Origin: Salpingoeca rosetta
Lineage: Eukaryota > Opisthokonta > Choanoflagellata > Craspedida > Salpingoecidae
Direction of reading: 5' to 3'
Length of the DNA: 17,067 nucleotides
NCBI RefSeq assembly: GCF_000188695.1
Contig: NW_004754931.1
Span: 1,189,960 to 1,207,026, forward strand
Each line of letters starts with the position of its first letter. The stretch's first letter is position 1. The position numbers were made by a program, and so were the translations under genes. A model generated the notes under the pieces. The model was not told the DNA's origin. It did not search any database and worked only from the letters and a program-made list of their open reading frames with translations. Shown one piece after another: positions 9,901-17,067 of the stretch.

Positions 9901-12900
9901 CCACCCTTGCCTCCGTGCTGGTTTCGGCTTCTTCGTTTGTTGTTGGGTGGTTATCACTGCCCACCCTTGCATCTAACACGTCAGCCTCCTCACCCGTTGG
10001 TGCGTCCCCCCTCCTTTTGTGGCTTGGTCCTGCCGTGTTCATGCGACCACAGGATTGCGTCGGGTGCACGAAATGGAGAGCTCCGCGTGTGGGACGTCAA
10101 GACGGGAACGCTGCTCAACCTCCTTGCAGTGAGTGTGCGTGCTCTGTGGCTCTGTGTGTATGTGTCCATCTCTCTATTCGCAGCATTTGTACCTCCACTG
10201 ACATGCTCTAACACACGCCACATACACACATGCACACACATCACACGTGTGCGACTCGTAGGCGCACCGAGCACCGATCAACGACGTGTGCTGGTTAGAA
10301 GACGATGTGCTGGCAACGGCATCGGACGATGGGTCAATCTGCACGTGGCGCCTCAGCACGGGCACGTGCGCGTCTGTCCAACGAGCAGAAGCAGGGTGAG
10401 CGGATTTACATCTTGAGGGGTTCCACATGGCGTGTGATATGGCAGTGGTCGTCCATCCATGAACACATGACCACTTGCACACATGAGCACATGAACACAA
10501 ACACACATGTTTGTAGATGCAACATAACCTGACACCAACTTGTTGCCTCACCTCACTCGGGATTGCGGTCCACATCACTCCCTTGTTTTCAGAGCTGTGC
10601 AGTCGCTGTTGGTGTTGAGAAAGGCCGGGCTGATGGTGTCTGCGCACACGTACAGTGACCCTCCGCTGTCGGCACACTCCATCGAACCACAGCCAGGCAT
10701 ACTGTGTTTCTGGTCGCTTGACAACGGCACTCTGCTGCACAAGGCGCAGACCAAGGTGTGTACCGCAACCCTCACTCGCCATATCAAGAGGGATTGCGGC
10801 TTTCTGTGTGACCCTAACGCACACGCACACATGCATTACACGTGCGCAACCGCACCAACAACCTTCACACACACATACACACCAAACACACACACACATA
10901 TTCACACACACACACCAAACACACACACATATTCACCCCTCACGCACCTACCCATGCAACACACATGTACACGTAGGACGGGTCGCCCGTATGCGTGTGC
11001 GCAGATGCGAGGCAACAGTTGCTGGCGGTGGACGTGAGCGGGAGTCTCCTCGGCGGGCAGTCTGCGTATGTGTTGTATGATCTTGGACACGCCGCTGCCG
11101 TCTCAGTAACAGAGCGTCAATCGCTGCCTGCGCAGCGCACGCGCCGCGGTGCTGTCAATTCACGCGAACGCACGCACAGGTATACCAACGCGCGTGTATG
11201 TGTGTGTGTGTGGGTGTGAGTGTGTACGTGAATGCATGTGGGCGTTGTGGGGTCTGTACATGCACTCGTATGCGTGTGGGCCTGCCGTGATGAGATACGA
11301 TGCGCAACATATTCCTGTCTTGCATCTACAAGTCATTCATCACCACGGCCGCACACCCACCGCCATTGCTCATTCTCTCATGCAATTGTTGTGCTACCCC
11401 GCACATGTCCCTGTAAAGATTGCGGTCCTGTGCGTTCAGTGCTGACGGCGAACACCTCATCACCATTCACGGAGACGCGCTCATCAAGTACACGCGCGCA
11501 GGCGCCGGCAGTGCAGCGGTGTTTGAGCAGACCTGCATCACGCCCGATGGTGTTCACCAAGGCACGGTGTACTCTGTGGCATACGGTGATGACACCATTG
11601 TGTCTGGTGGCGCCGATAAGCTCGTTGTCGTGTGGAACACGGACCTGACGCTGCGCGCGTGCCTCGTTGGTCACGCCTGGAGCGTGTTCTGCGTCACGCT
11701 CGTTCCTCCACTCTCCTCTGCGTCATCCTTCACCTCCACCACCACCACCACCACCACTCATTCTGCACCGTCCAACCCAGACGCGTGCAATGGCGATGGC
11801 GATGGCGATGGTGGGCGCGGGCTGATTGTGTCGTGCGCTGGCATCTGGGACAAGCGCTTGATGGTGTGGGAGATCCCTGCCAAGGCAAGCACACCATCAT
11901 CAGCAGCTGCAATAGTGCCAGCAACGGCAACAGCATCAACGTCGGCGCCAGTGGTAGGAGGTGTAACGGGAGACGCAAGGCCACCGCACTTTGGTGAGAT
12001 TGTGATGGGTGGCGTGTACACGCCTGATCTGCAGGCGTTTGTGTCCTCTGGGCAGAATGCGCGTGCAACGCTGCAGCTGTGGGATGTGCGCACGACCACG
12101 CGACGGGCAATGGTGTTCAGCCCTGACAGCGGTGACAGCGGCGTGCTGTTCCCTGGAAGCATGGGCAGCGCACCGGCAGTGCTGCCGACGGGTGAGGTGG
12201 TGGTGGCGTCTCGCCGTGGGAAGGTTGGCGTGTTCAGGGCCAAGACCACAGCAGCTGCCTTGGATGCTTCGGCTTCAAACACCCGAGCGAGCACCACGCA
12301 CCAACACACAGAGGAGCAAACACATGACGTGCAGCCCAAACAACAACAACAGCAGCAGCAACAACAACTGCAGAAACAACGTGAGGAAAGGGTTGCTGGC
12401 GAAGAATGGGAGGTGGTGACCGACACGCCCGCTGCAAGTGCGTTTGGCAACATGACAAGCAATGGCGACATTCTCCGCATGCCTGGCGGCCAGCACTATG
12501 TTGTGTGCGACGCTGCTGTGCGGGTGGTGAGCATCAAACAGCCTGCCGAGCCGCCACAGGAGCTGCTGAACGGCACCGGCCGCATTGCCGTCGTCTCGCC
12601 CTCGGGCAGACGTGTGGTCATCACGGGGCAGTCGCGGGCACAGGTGTGGGCGCTGAAGCCACCGCGCCTCATCAAGAAACTTCGCAATCCGCACGTGCCC
12701 AACAGCCGGCTGTACGGCGCTGCCTACTCGCCCGATGGCCGGCTGATTGCGCTTGCTGACCACGCACGGTATGTCACCGTGTACTGCGCGCGCACCTTCC
12801 GTGTGCTGCACGCGTTTCGCATGTGGGACCGTGCGTACCGGTGTACGTTCACGCCCGATGCGCGCATGGTGCTGTGCGGCGGCGACGACAAGACGGTGGG

Positions 12901-13185
12901 CCTGTGGGACGCCATCAGCGGGGTTGAGGTGGCCCGGTGCTACGTGGGCGCGGGCGTGGGCACGGTGAGCATTGGGCCCGGTCTGCGCGTGGTGGCTGGT
13001 GATGATCTTGGACGCGTCAACTTCCTGGATCTCGTCAACTGCGGCGTTGGGGTGCCGGTTGTGACGGCAACGTACGAGTGGGATGCAGACGCCAACGCAT
13101 GGTCTGCAGAACCACTCATCACGTGCCCGCACACTGGCAAGCGGTTCCCCCTGCCCGCCGAGTGCCACGCAGTCATCACCACTGT

Positions 13186-13249
<64 letters not shown>

Positions 13250-14376
13250 GCAACAGCAACCCAAAATGGCTTGGCATACAATGGCTCGACACGAAGTGGC
13301 CCACGCCCCATGTCTTCAGCGCACAAAACGGCGTCCGCGACAGCTGGCTCGAGTGCCACGGGTGAGGAGCAAGGCGTTGACTGCCCTGCTGCTGTGCTGC
13401 CCTCGGCTGCATTTGAACACGCAGCGTTGGTGATTGCGTCGCCCTTTGATTCGACCAAACACATGCGTGTGAATCCATTTATTGCAGACATGCGCAGCAT
13501 GAGGTACGATGCCCGCGCAGTGGCGCGAAGTTTGCTTCTCAACGACGTGGATAGGGCGTGGCTGGCGGAGGACCTTGTGTGCGTGCGGTTTGACCAGGGC
13601 AGGTACGCGGGGCAGTGCCAGTGGATGCAGCGGACCAAGGTGTACCTGGATGCGCCTGTGCTCACAGCGGAGGAAGGCATGCGGCTGCCAGCCGACACAC
13701 CCGTGATTGCACTGCATCCAAACTACACGCCGATGTGGAGTGCAACCCTATCCACCGATCGCTCAGCTGACAAGGTCGGTTGGTTTGGATGGTTGGTTTG
13801 GATGGATGGATGGTTTGTGGGATGGTTTGGATGGTTTGGATGGACGGACGGATGATTGGTTGTTGGATGGATGGATGGACGATTGGTTGTTTGATGTTGA
13901 ATGGTTTGAATGATTCAAGCGACACGTGTGGTTTACGCGGCATCATGCATTGGACGCACGCACACAGTGCGTGTGTGTGCTCACACGACTTGCTTCTTGT
14001 TCCATCTTCATTCCCTCCCACCTAACAAACACTCATGCCCAAACACATGTACACCGTAGGTCTATCTCAACTTTTACGACGGCGACGACGCGTACCAGAC
14101 GTGGGATAACGTTGTGCTGCCTCGCCACCCGTCGCACGACACGTGGGAGGCGCAGCCGGGGTGCTGGGCATGCAAGGACATACACGCTGGCCGGTATATC
14201 CACGGCAACATGATTGCATACCACAGGGGAGGTGAACCCGTGCCAGGTGTCTCAGACCAGGACGACCCCTCCACGGCAGCACCACAACAACAGCAGCAGC
14301 AGCGGCAGCAGCGGCAGCAGCAGGTGGAGTCTTCACCGAAACACAGTGATGCAAAGCCCGAGATCCGCGCTCGATC

Positions 14377-14427
<51 letters not shown>

Positions 14428-15152
14428 TTTGGTTGTTTGCTTGTTTGGTTGTCACAGCCACACCGACTTTCTTTTAGCATGCTGATTGAAACTGTCCCAT
14501 CTCCCACCTCTTCCTAACCTCACTCCACACTGGTTACCCCAACCCCATTGCGTACACGTGGACCTCGCTGCTGTGTATGTGTGTGTGCGTGTGTTATGTG
14601 CGTTGTATTGTGGCAGGCACGCTGATGGGTCGGGTGGGCATGGTGCGGCTCAATGTCGCCCGCTTCGTCCGCAACTGCTCCACAGCCTCAGGTGCGGACC
14701 TTCATGCACAGCCGGCAGGGACGAGGGAAGGCGGCACGAGCGCTGGCGTGGTCAGGGGTAGTAGTGGTGGACGCGGTGGCGGTGTTGAAGGCGACGACGA
14801 TGCAGTGCTGCTGCGACGGCGACTGGCAGAGGAAGAGGCAGCTGCTGCCGAGCTTGATGGCGGGAAGATTGTCGTGTACACGAGCGGCGTTGTTGCGCGT
14901 GCGGAGGAGCGGGAGACGTGTGCGCGTGTGCTTGCGTTGCTGCGAGACGGGGAGCATGTTGAAGTTGAAGAGCGCGATGTCGCTGCGAGCGCGGCGTTTG
15001 CGCGGGAACTGCTTGCACGGTGCGGTGTGTGCTGCAGCGTGCCGCAGGTGTTTGTCAATGGGCGGCACATTGGCAACGGTGCCACGCTGGATGCCATGGC
15101 CCAGACAGGCAAGCTGCAAACGCTGCTGTCCACCATCCCGCGCACAGCGTGA
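5540..15152 (+). CDS. DUF4062-NACHT-WD40 STAND ATPase with C-terminal glutaredoxin-like domain, 13 exons, 2,226 residues
   Basis: This is a predicted signal-transduction ATPase: a NACHT NTPase switch attached to a WD40 sensor, as in NWD1-, TEP1- and NPHP3-related proteins. Exons are 5540-5654, 5910-6865, 7333-8443, 8592-9115, 9447-9560, 9778-9851, 10053-10128, 10262-10395, 10593-10755, 10977-11179, 11419-13774, 14060-14378 and 14617-15152. Every intron is GT...AG, every junction keeps frame, and the total of 6,681 bases is 2,227 codons including the stop. Order by residue: helical N-terminus 1-140; DUF4062 about 142-284; NACHT from about 404, P-loop GESGSGKS at 410-417, Walker B aspartate D506; winged-helix and HDYIRQAVHERYL segment to about 760; WD40 about 948-1700; uncharacterised region about 1700-2130 with 21 consecutive Thr (1747-1767) and Gln tracts; glutaredoxin-like domain about 2131-2222. 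No signal peptide or membrane span is evident, so it is probably cytoplasmic. Exon 13 could be a separate gene, but matching phases and the open upstream frame argue for one protein. Confidence 0.88.
5655..5909. repeat. Intron 1 of the NACHT gene with (TC)n tract
   Basis: About 5710-5817 is almost pure TC with TGTC and CCATC interruptions. It lies in the middle of the first intron, well upstream of the caacag acceptor at 5909. The transcript therefore contains a CU-rich stretch of about 100 bases that could bind PTB-type proteins. Confidence 0.9.
6218..6645 (+). other. DUF4062 domain (residues about 142-284)
   Basis: The segment opens with the beta strand SVTVFLSSPFGGLEEERAFF and contains LVDLRWGITEEQA (RWGI at residues 186-189) and CDIFVGCYGARYG. 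These are hallmarks of the DUF4062 module found before NACHT domains in NPHP3- and NWD1-like proteins, a fold thought to resemble TIR or nucleoside-binding Rossmann-like domains. No catalytic function is established. Confidence 0.88.
6866..7332. repeat. 467-base intron with two long (TG)n runs
   Basis: TG runs occupy about 6883-6967 and, with GCG and CAG interruptions, about 6975-7142. GCGT units repeat near 7048-7070. Acceptor is tggtacag at 7332. This is the longest intron in the window and its length is almost all repeat. Confidence 0.92.
7465..8004 (+). other. NACHT P-loop NTPase domain
   Basis: Walker A is GESGSGKSALLANW (lysine K416, serine S417), preceded by PLVVE as in STAND ATPases. 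Walker B is LVIVLDALNQLEN with D506. A sensor-1-like strand is VVLVCSTLPGL, followed by the linker RITTAPLSRHDCKAFLEQRL. Key nucleotide-binding residues are present, so the ATPase is expected to be competent. Downstream, GNPLFLTLLIEELIAFG is the typical helical GxP segment of NACHT proteins. Confidence 0.93.
8444..8591. repeat. Intron with eight-base TGTGTGCA repeat
   Basis: From about 8449 to 8500 the unit TGTGTGCA recurs, then TGTGTGTA units to 8526. The repeat begins within a few bases of the strong donor gtgagt at 8444-8449. The join restores GRFTFLHDYIRQAV, a conserved segment after NACHT domains. Confidence 0.88.
9116..9446. repeat. 331-base intron with (CTTG)n-like tract
   Basis: About 9128-9170 holds TTGC/CTTG units like those in the divergent promoter at 5427-5452. 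The intron joins ILSRL to PGNFLPVAVNQP, a joint typical of NACHT-WD40 proteins just before the propeller. I saw no coding sequence in it. Confidence 0.75.
10129..10261. repeat. Intron with TG-rich donor side and CA-rich acceptor side
   Basis: The 5' half is rich in TGTG (10131-10165) and the 3' half in CACA (10211-10247), giving complementary arms that could pair in the RNA. Donor is gtgagt, acceptor cgtag. Confidence 0.8.
10756..10976. repeat. Intron with CA-rich repeats
   Basis: Between about 10820 and 10975 the intron contains CA-rich units including a recurring ACACACCAAACACACACACAT segment (about 10880-10930), with acceptor acgtag at 10976. It opens with gtgtgt. Confidence 0.85.
11180..11418. 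other. Intron joining WD40 exons
   Basis: This 239-base intron begins gtatac and ends gtaaag. Near its donor it is TG-rich; the rest holds nothing I recognise. The join gives RLRSCAFSADGEHLIT, a normal WD40 strand, which supports the unusual aaag acceptor. Confidence 0.75.
13187..13249 (+). repeat. (ACA)21 coding repeat: 21 consecutive threonines
   Basis: Twenty-one uninterrupted ACA codons encode Thr1747-1767, followed by two GCA/ACA variants. The run is in frame within the 11419-13774 exon with good coding on both sides. Pure triplets imply recent expansion and probable length variation. In other frames the same DNA would read Gln or Asn. Confidence 0.9.
13775..14059. repeat. Intron 11-12 of the NACHT gene with (GGAT)n/(GGTTTGGAT)n minisatellite
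   Basis: From 13780 to about 13915 the intron consists of GGAT, GGTT and GGTTTGGAT units with a GGACGGAC stretch. The remainder to the acgtag-like acceptor (accgtag, 14059) is unremarkable. The reading frame stays open into the repeat, so an unspliced product would end in Trp/Gly/Asp-rich sequence. Confidence 0.85.
14379..14616. repeat. Intron starting directly in a (TG)n microsatellite
   Basis: The donor gt at 14379 is itself the first unit of a TG run of about 46 bases (14379-14424), so there is no distinct donor consensus beyond gtgtgt. The intron ends in tggcag at 14616. The junction codon G|GC keeps frame into the last exon. Exact donor choice within the run is ambiguous only outside the reading frame, since the first GT is needed for phase 1. 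Confidence 0.8.
14862..15140 (+). other. Glutaredoxin-like domain, GRXCR type, without CxxC
   Basis: Residues about 2131-2222 read KIVVYTSG, then ERETCARVLALLRD, HVEVEERDV, AFARELLARCG, VPQVFVNGRHIGNG and LDAMAQTGKLQTLL. This is the beta-alpha-beta, cis-proline (VPQVF) and GxxIG pattern of glutaredoxins. It most resembles the GRXCR1 and plant CPR-type group, where helix 1 has one Cys about ten residues after the TS motif instead of CPYC. The cysteine-rich tail of GRXCR1 is absent; the protein stops five residues after the fold. Function may be glutathione binding or protein contact; redox catalysis is doubtful. Confidence 0.82.
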
Positions 15153-15479
15153 TGTGACATTGTGAAGGGTGCAGCAGTGCAGCGAGAAGCGTTTGTGGCT
15201 TGCTTGTATCTGTGATATTGTTGATATGAGCCGCAGAAGAGACCTGCATCGAGCCTGTGCATACAGTGCATGTGTGTTGCGTGTATTGCGTATGATGAAC
15301 GATCGAACATTATTATGAGCATGATGATGTCAAGTAGAGTGGTGGTGGTGTTCAACGCGAATCGAAGAAGTGAAACGAAGAAGAAGAGAAGAAGAGAAGA
15401 AGAGAAGAAGAGAAGGGGGGAAAACAAGAACGCAACACCACAAACCATCAACAACAACCAACAACAAACCAAGATCAAG
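15153..15479. other. Intergenic spacer and METAP1D leader with purine tract
   Basis: This 327-base gap separates the NACHT gene stop and the next start on the same strand. It must hold the first gene's 3' end and the second's promoter and leader. A GAA/GAAGA purine tract covers about 15364-15420 and ends in six G; an ACAACA-rich, probably unstructured leader (15430-15475) follows up to the ATG. No TATA box or AATAAA was seen. Confidence 0.6.
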
Positions 15480-16885
15480 ATGCTGTTGCAGCGTTTGTGG
15501 TGCAGCGGTGGCCGCCGATGCTGCAAGCCTACGATCAACGCTGCGCGTGGCATTGCCACGACGCGTGTGAGTGGATATGAGAAGATTGCCGCGCCTGGAG
15601 AGGTGTCGCCGCGACGCGTGGTACCGGATGACATTGAGAAGCCGTCGTACGTTCGGGCGCTGATTGCACGAGCAGCCGACATGCACACGACCCAGTCACG
15701 CATCAAGCCGCTGCAAGGGGAGATGCTGGGACGCATGAGGGACGCAGGGAGGCTTGCCGCAGATACGCTGGCGTACACGGCATCGCACATCGCCCCTGGA
15801 GTGACGACAGATGCGCTGGACGAACTGGCGCACGAGTTTATTGTGTCGGCGGGCGCGTATCCGTCGCCGCTGGGGTACATGGGCTTCAAGAAGAGCATCT
15901 GCACATCAGTGAACAATGTCATTGTCCACGGTGTCCCGGATGACCGTGAGCTCCAAGAGGGCGACATCATCAACATCGACGTCACCGTCTTCCTCAACGG
16001 CGTGCACGGTGAGATCGCCGTGCGTGGTGGTGGTTATGATCTGGATACAGTGTGGTCAGCTCTTGTTGTTGTTGTGCGTGTTGTATTGCTGTTGTGGGGT
16101 ATTGTTATTACGGGTGTTGTGACTCACAATGCGCCATTCTTGCTCGCTTTCCCTGTCTCTGCCTGTCTGTGTTTCGCTGTCTCTCTCTCTCTCTGCCTCT
16201 CTCCACCCTCTCACGTCCAGGGGACACGTCGCGAACGTTTGCGGTTGGCGCGGTGGACCGGTCTGCCGAGCGGCTCATCGAAGGCGCAGAGAAGGCGCTG
16301 CACGATGCCATTGCGACATGCGGGCCAGGCGTGCCCTACTGCGCTATAGGCGAGGCTGTGGAGGCTGTGGCAGACTTCTACAGGCTGAGCATCTGCCCCT
16401 ACTTTATTGGTCACGGCATCGGACCCTCCTTCCACGCGCCCCCGGCAGTGCTGCACTACTACAACGACGAGGACTACGTCATGAAGCCCGGGCACGTGTT
16501 CACGATTGAGCCCGCGCTGAACGAGGGCTCGCCGGAGTTCCGCATCTTGGCCGACGAGTGGACGGCGGTCACGCTGGACGGGCAGCGGTCGGCGCAGGCC
16601 GAGCACACCGTCCTCATCACCGAAGAGGTACTCGTGTGTGTGTGTGTGTGTTTGTGTGTGTGCGCGTGTGTGTGTGTGCGCGTGTATGTGTGCGTGCGTG
16701 TGTGTGTCTGTGTGTGTCTGTGTGTGCGTGTATGTGTGCGTGTCTGTGTGTGTGCATTGCATGGGCACATGGCTTTGCATGCTTACCATCCCAACCTTTG
16801 CCACCACCACGGCCACAACTCCATGCAGGGCGTTGAGGTGCTGACGCGCCGGAAGGACGAGGACTGCGAACGGGCGGTTGAGTGA
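15480..16885 (+). CDS. METAP1D: Methionine aminopeptidase type I, probably mitochondrial (METAP1D)
   Basis: The enzyme removes the initiator methionine from new proteins, here probably in mitochondria. Exons are 15480-16008, 16221-16627 and 16829-16885 (TGA), giving 330 residues, the usual length for METAP1D. The N-terminus [16 protein letters not shown] is Arg-rich and free of acidic residues for about 30 positions, as in a mitochondrial presequence. Metal ligands are all present: D167 (NIDVTV), D178 (HGDTS), H241 (FIGHGIG), E273 (FTIEPAL) and E304 (QAEHTVLIT); the substrate-binding histidines H150 (VHGVPDD) and H248 are there too. The H-G junction codon is split by intron 1 (G|GG). It lacks the zinc-finger N-terminus of cytosolic METAP1. 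The start is the first ATG after the purine-rich leader. Confidence 0.94.
16009..16220. other. METAP1D intron 1
   Basis: A 212-base intron with a strong gtgaga donor and a CT-rich 3' half (about 16138-16210, with TCTCTC and TGTCTC units) acting as polypyrimidine tract before gtccag. Confidence 0.85.
16628..16828. repeat. METAP1D intron 2 with (TG)n tract at the donor
   Basis: The intron begins gtactcgtgtgtg and stays TG-rich, with GCG, TATG and TCTG interruptions, to about 16755. The acceptor is atgcag at 16828. Both flanks are phase 0 and give [13 protein letters not shown]. Confidence 0.88.
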
Positions 16886-17006
16886 ATGCAGCAGAACTGA
16901 TTCGCGTGTTGTGCTGCGTTTGTGTATTGGATTGTGGTGCGTGTGTGTGTGTGTGTGCGTATGTGCGTTTGCGCGCGTGTGAGTGAGCGAGCGAGTGAGT
17001 GAGTGA

Positions 17007-17067
<61 letters not shown>
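16886..17067. repeat. Right edge: 3' flank with (TG)n and (GAGT)n repeats
   Basis: Downstream of the METAP1D stop the sequence becomes TG-rich. A (GAGT/GAGC)n run lies at about 16979-17011, and a pure TG run at about 17012-17067 reaches the window end. Confidence 0.9.

Larger units (their letters stand above)
9784..13044 (+). other. WD40 propeller region (residues about 943-1700)
   Basis: Recognisable blades end in LRVWDVKTG, ICTWRLSTG, LCFWSLDNG, LVVVWNTDL, LMVWEIPA, LQLWDVRTT, AQVWALK, VTVYCARTF, VGLWDAISG and VNFLDLVN, each preceded by a strand such as RIASGARNG, VLATASDDG, TIVSGGADK, MVLCGGDDK or LRVVAGDDLG. About ten or more blades suggest two propellers or one plus a partial. The first four blades are spread over several small exons (9778-11179), the rest lie in one 2.4 kb exon. 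A Gln-rich insert (nine Gln at 12341-12367) interrupts the blades. The region probably senses or binds a partner; the ligand is unknown. Confidence 0.88.
13045..14861 (+). other. Uncharacterised region between WD40 and glutaredoxin-like domain (residues about 1700-2130)
   Basis: I recognise no known domain here. It contains LITCPHTGKRFPLP, a Thr tract, a conserved-looking block PFIADMRSMRYDARAVARSL with WLAEDLVCVRFDQGRYAGQC and HPNYTPMW, then after an intron VYLNFYDGDDAYQTWDNVVL, the Cys/His/Trp-rich CWACKDIHAGRYIHGN, a Gln/Arg tract, and RVGMVRLNVARFVRNC. The dense Trp, Tyr and Cys content in 13440-13774 and 14060-14230 looks like a folded domain, not a linker. The last part (14690-14860) is Gly/Ala/Glu-rich and probably a true linker. 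Confidence 0.55.

Noticed and set aside
10880..10930. Short tandem units resembling a CRISPR array
   Set aside because: Units are low-complexity CA-rich sequence without unique spacers, in an intron of a eukaryotic gene.
12275..13264. Minus-strand 329-residue frame beginning with poly-Cys
   Set aside because: Antisense shadow of the WD40 exon; the poly-Cys is the complement of the (ACA)n threonine tract.
14702..15997. Minus-strand 431-residue frame across the glutaredoxin-like exon and METAP1D exon 1
   Set aside because: It spans two confident plus-strand exons and an intergenic gap, is Ser/Ala-rich and matches no family; typical of antisense of GC-rich coding DNA.

Overview
This window is eukaryotic nuclear DNA. 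It carries four protein-coding genes interrupted by many short spliceosomal introns (GT...AG, mostly 110-290 bases) and separated by short spacers. Coding exons are rich in G/C at third codon positions. Introns and flanks are packed with (TG)n/(CA)n, (TC)n, (CAC)n and (GGAT)n simple repeats. Gene content, compactness and the presence of a DUF4062-NACHT-WD40 protein suggest a unicellular relative of animals. A choanoflagellate such as Salpingoeca is my best guess, but this is an inference; nothing in the sequence names the species.

Layout from left to right. (1) Positions 244-3873, plus strand: the 3' two thirds of an acetyl-CoA synthetase gene (ACSS2/AcsA family) in 13 visible exons; its 5' end lies beyond the left edge. 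(2) Positions 5419-4275, minus strand: a three-exon gene whose product carries ten GX3/AX3 repeats like YAE1, the adaptor for cytosolic iron-sulfur cluster insertion. It is convergent with gene 1 and divergent from gene 3, with only 120 bases between its start codon and that of gene 3. (3) Positions 5540-15152, plus strand: a 13-exon gene whose exon phases all agree, giving a protein of 2,226 residues. Its order is a helical N-terminus, DUF4062, NACHT P-loop NTPase, winged-helix-like segment, WD40 propeller region, uncharacterised segment with poly-Thr and poly-Gln tracts, and a C-terminal glutaredoxin-like domain without a CxxC centre. (4) Positions 15480-16885, plus strand: a three-exon type I methionine aminopeptidase with an Arg-rich N-terminus that looks mitochondrial (METAP1D family).

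The four genes do not form an obvious pathway; they are ordinary eukaryotic neighbours. Three are housekeeping genes (acetate activation, Fe-S protein assembly, N-terminal Met removal in mitochondria). The exciting item is gene 3, a STAND-type signalling ATPase ending in a GRXCR-like glutaredoxin fold. I do not recall that combination as an established architecture. Both ends of the window lie inside (TG)n runs, which suggests contig breaks at microsatellites.

All exon boundaries were read by eye from splice consensus, frame continuity and family similarity recalled from memory. No alignment or database search was run.
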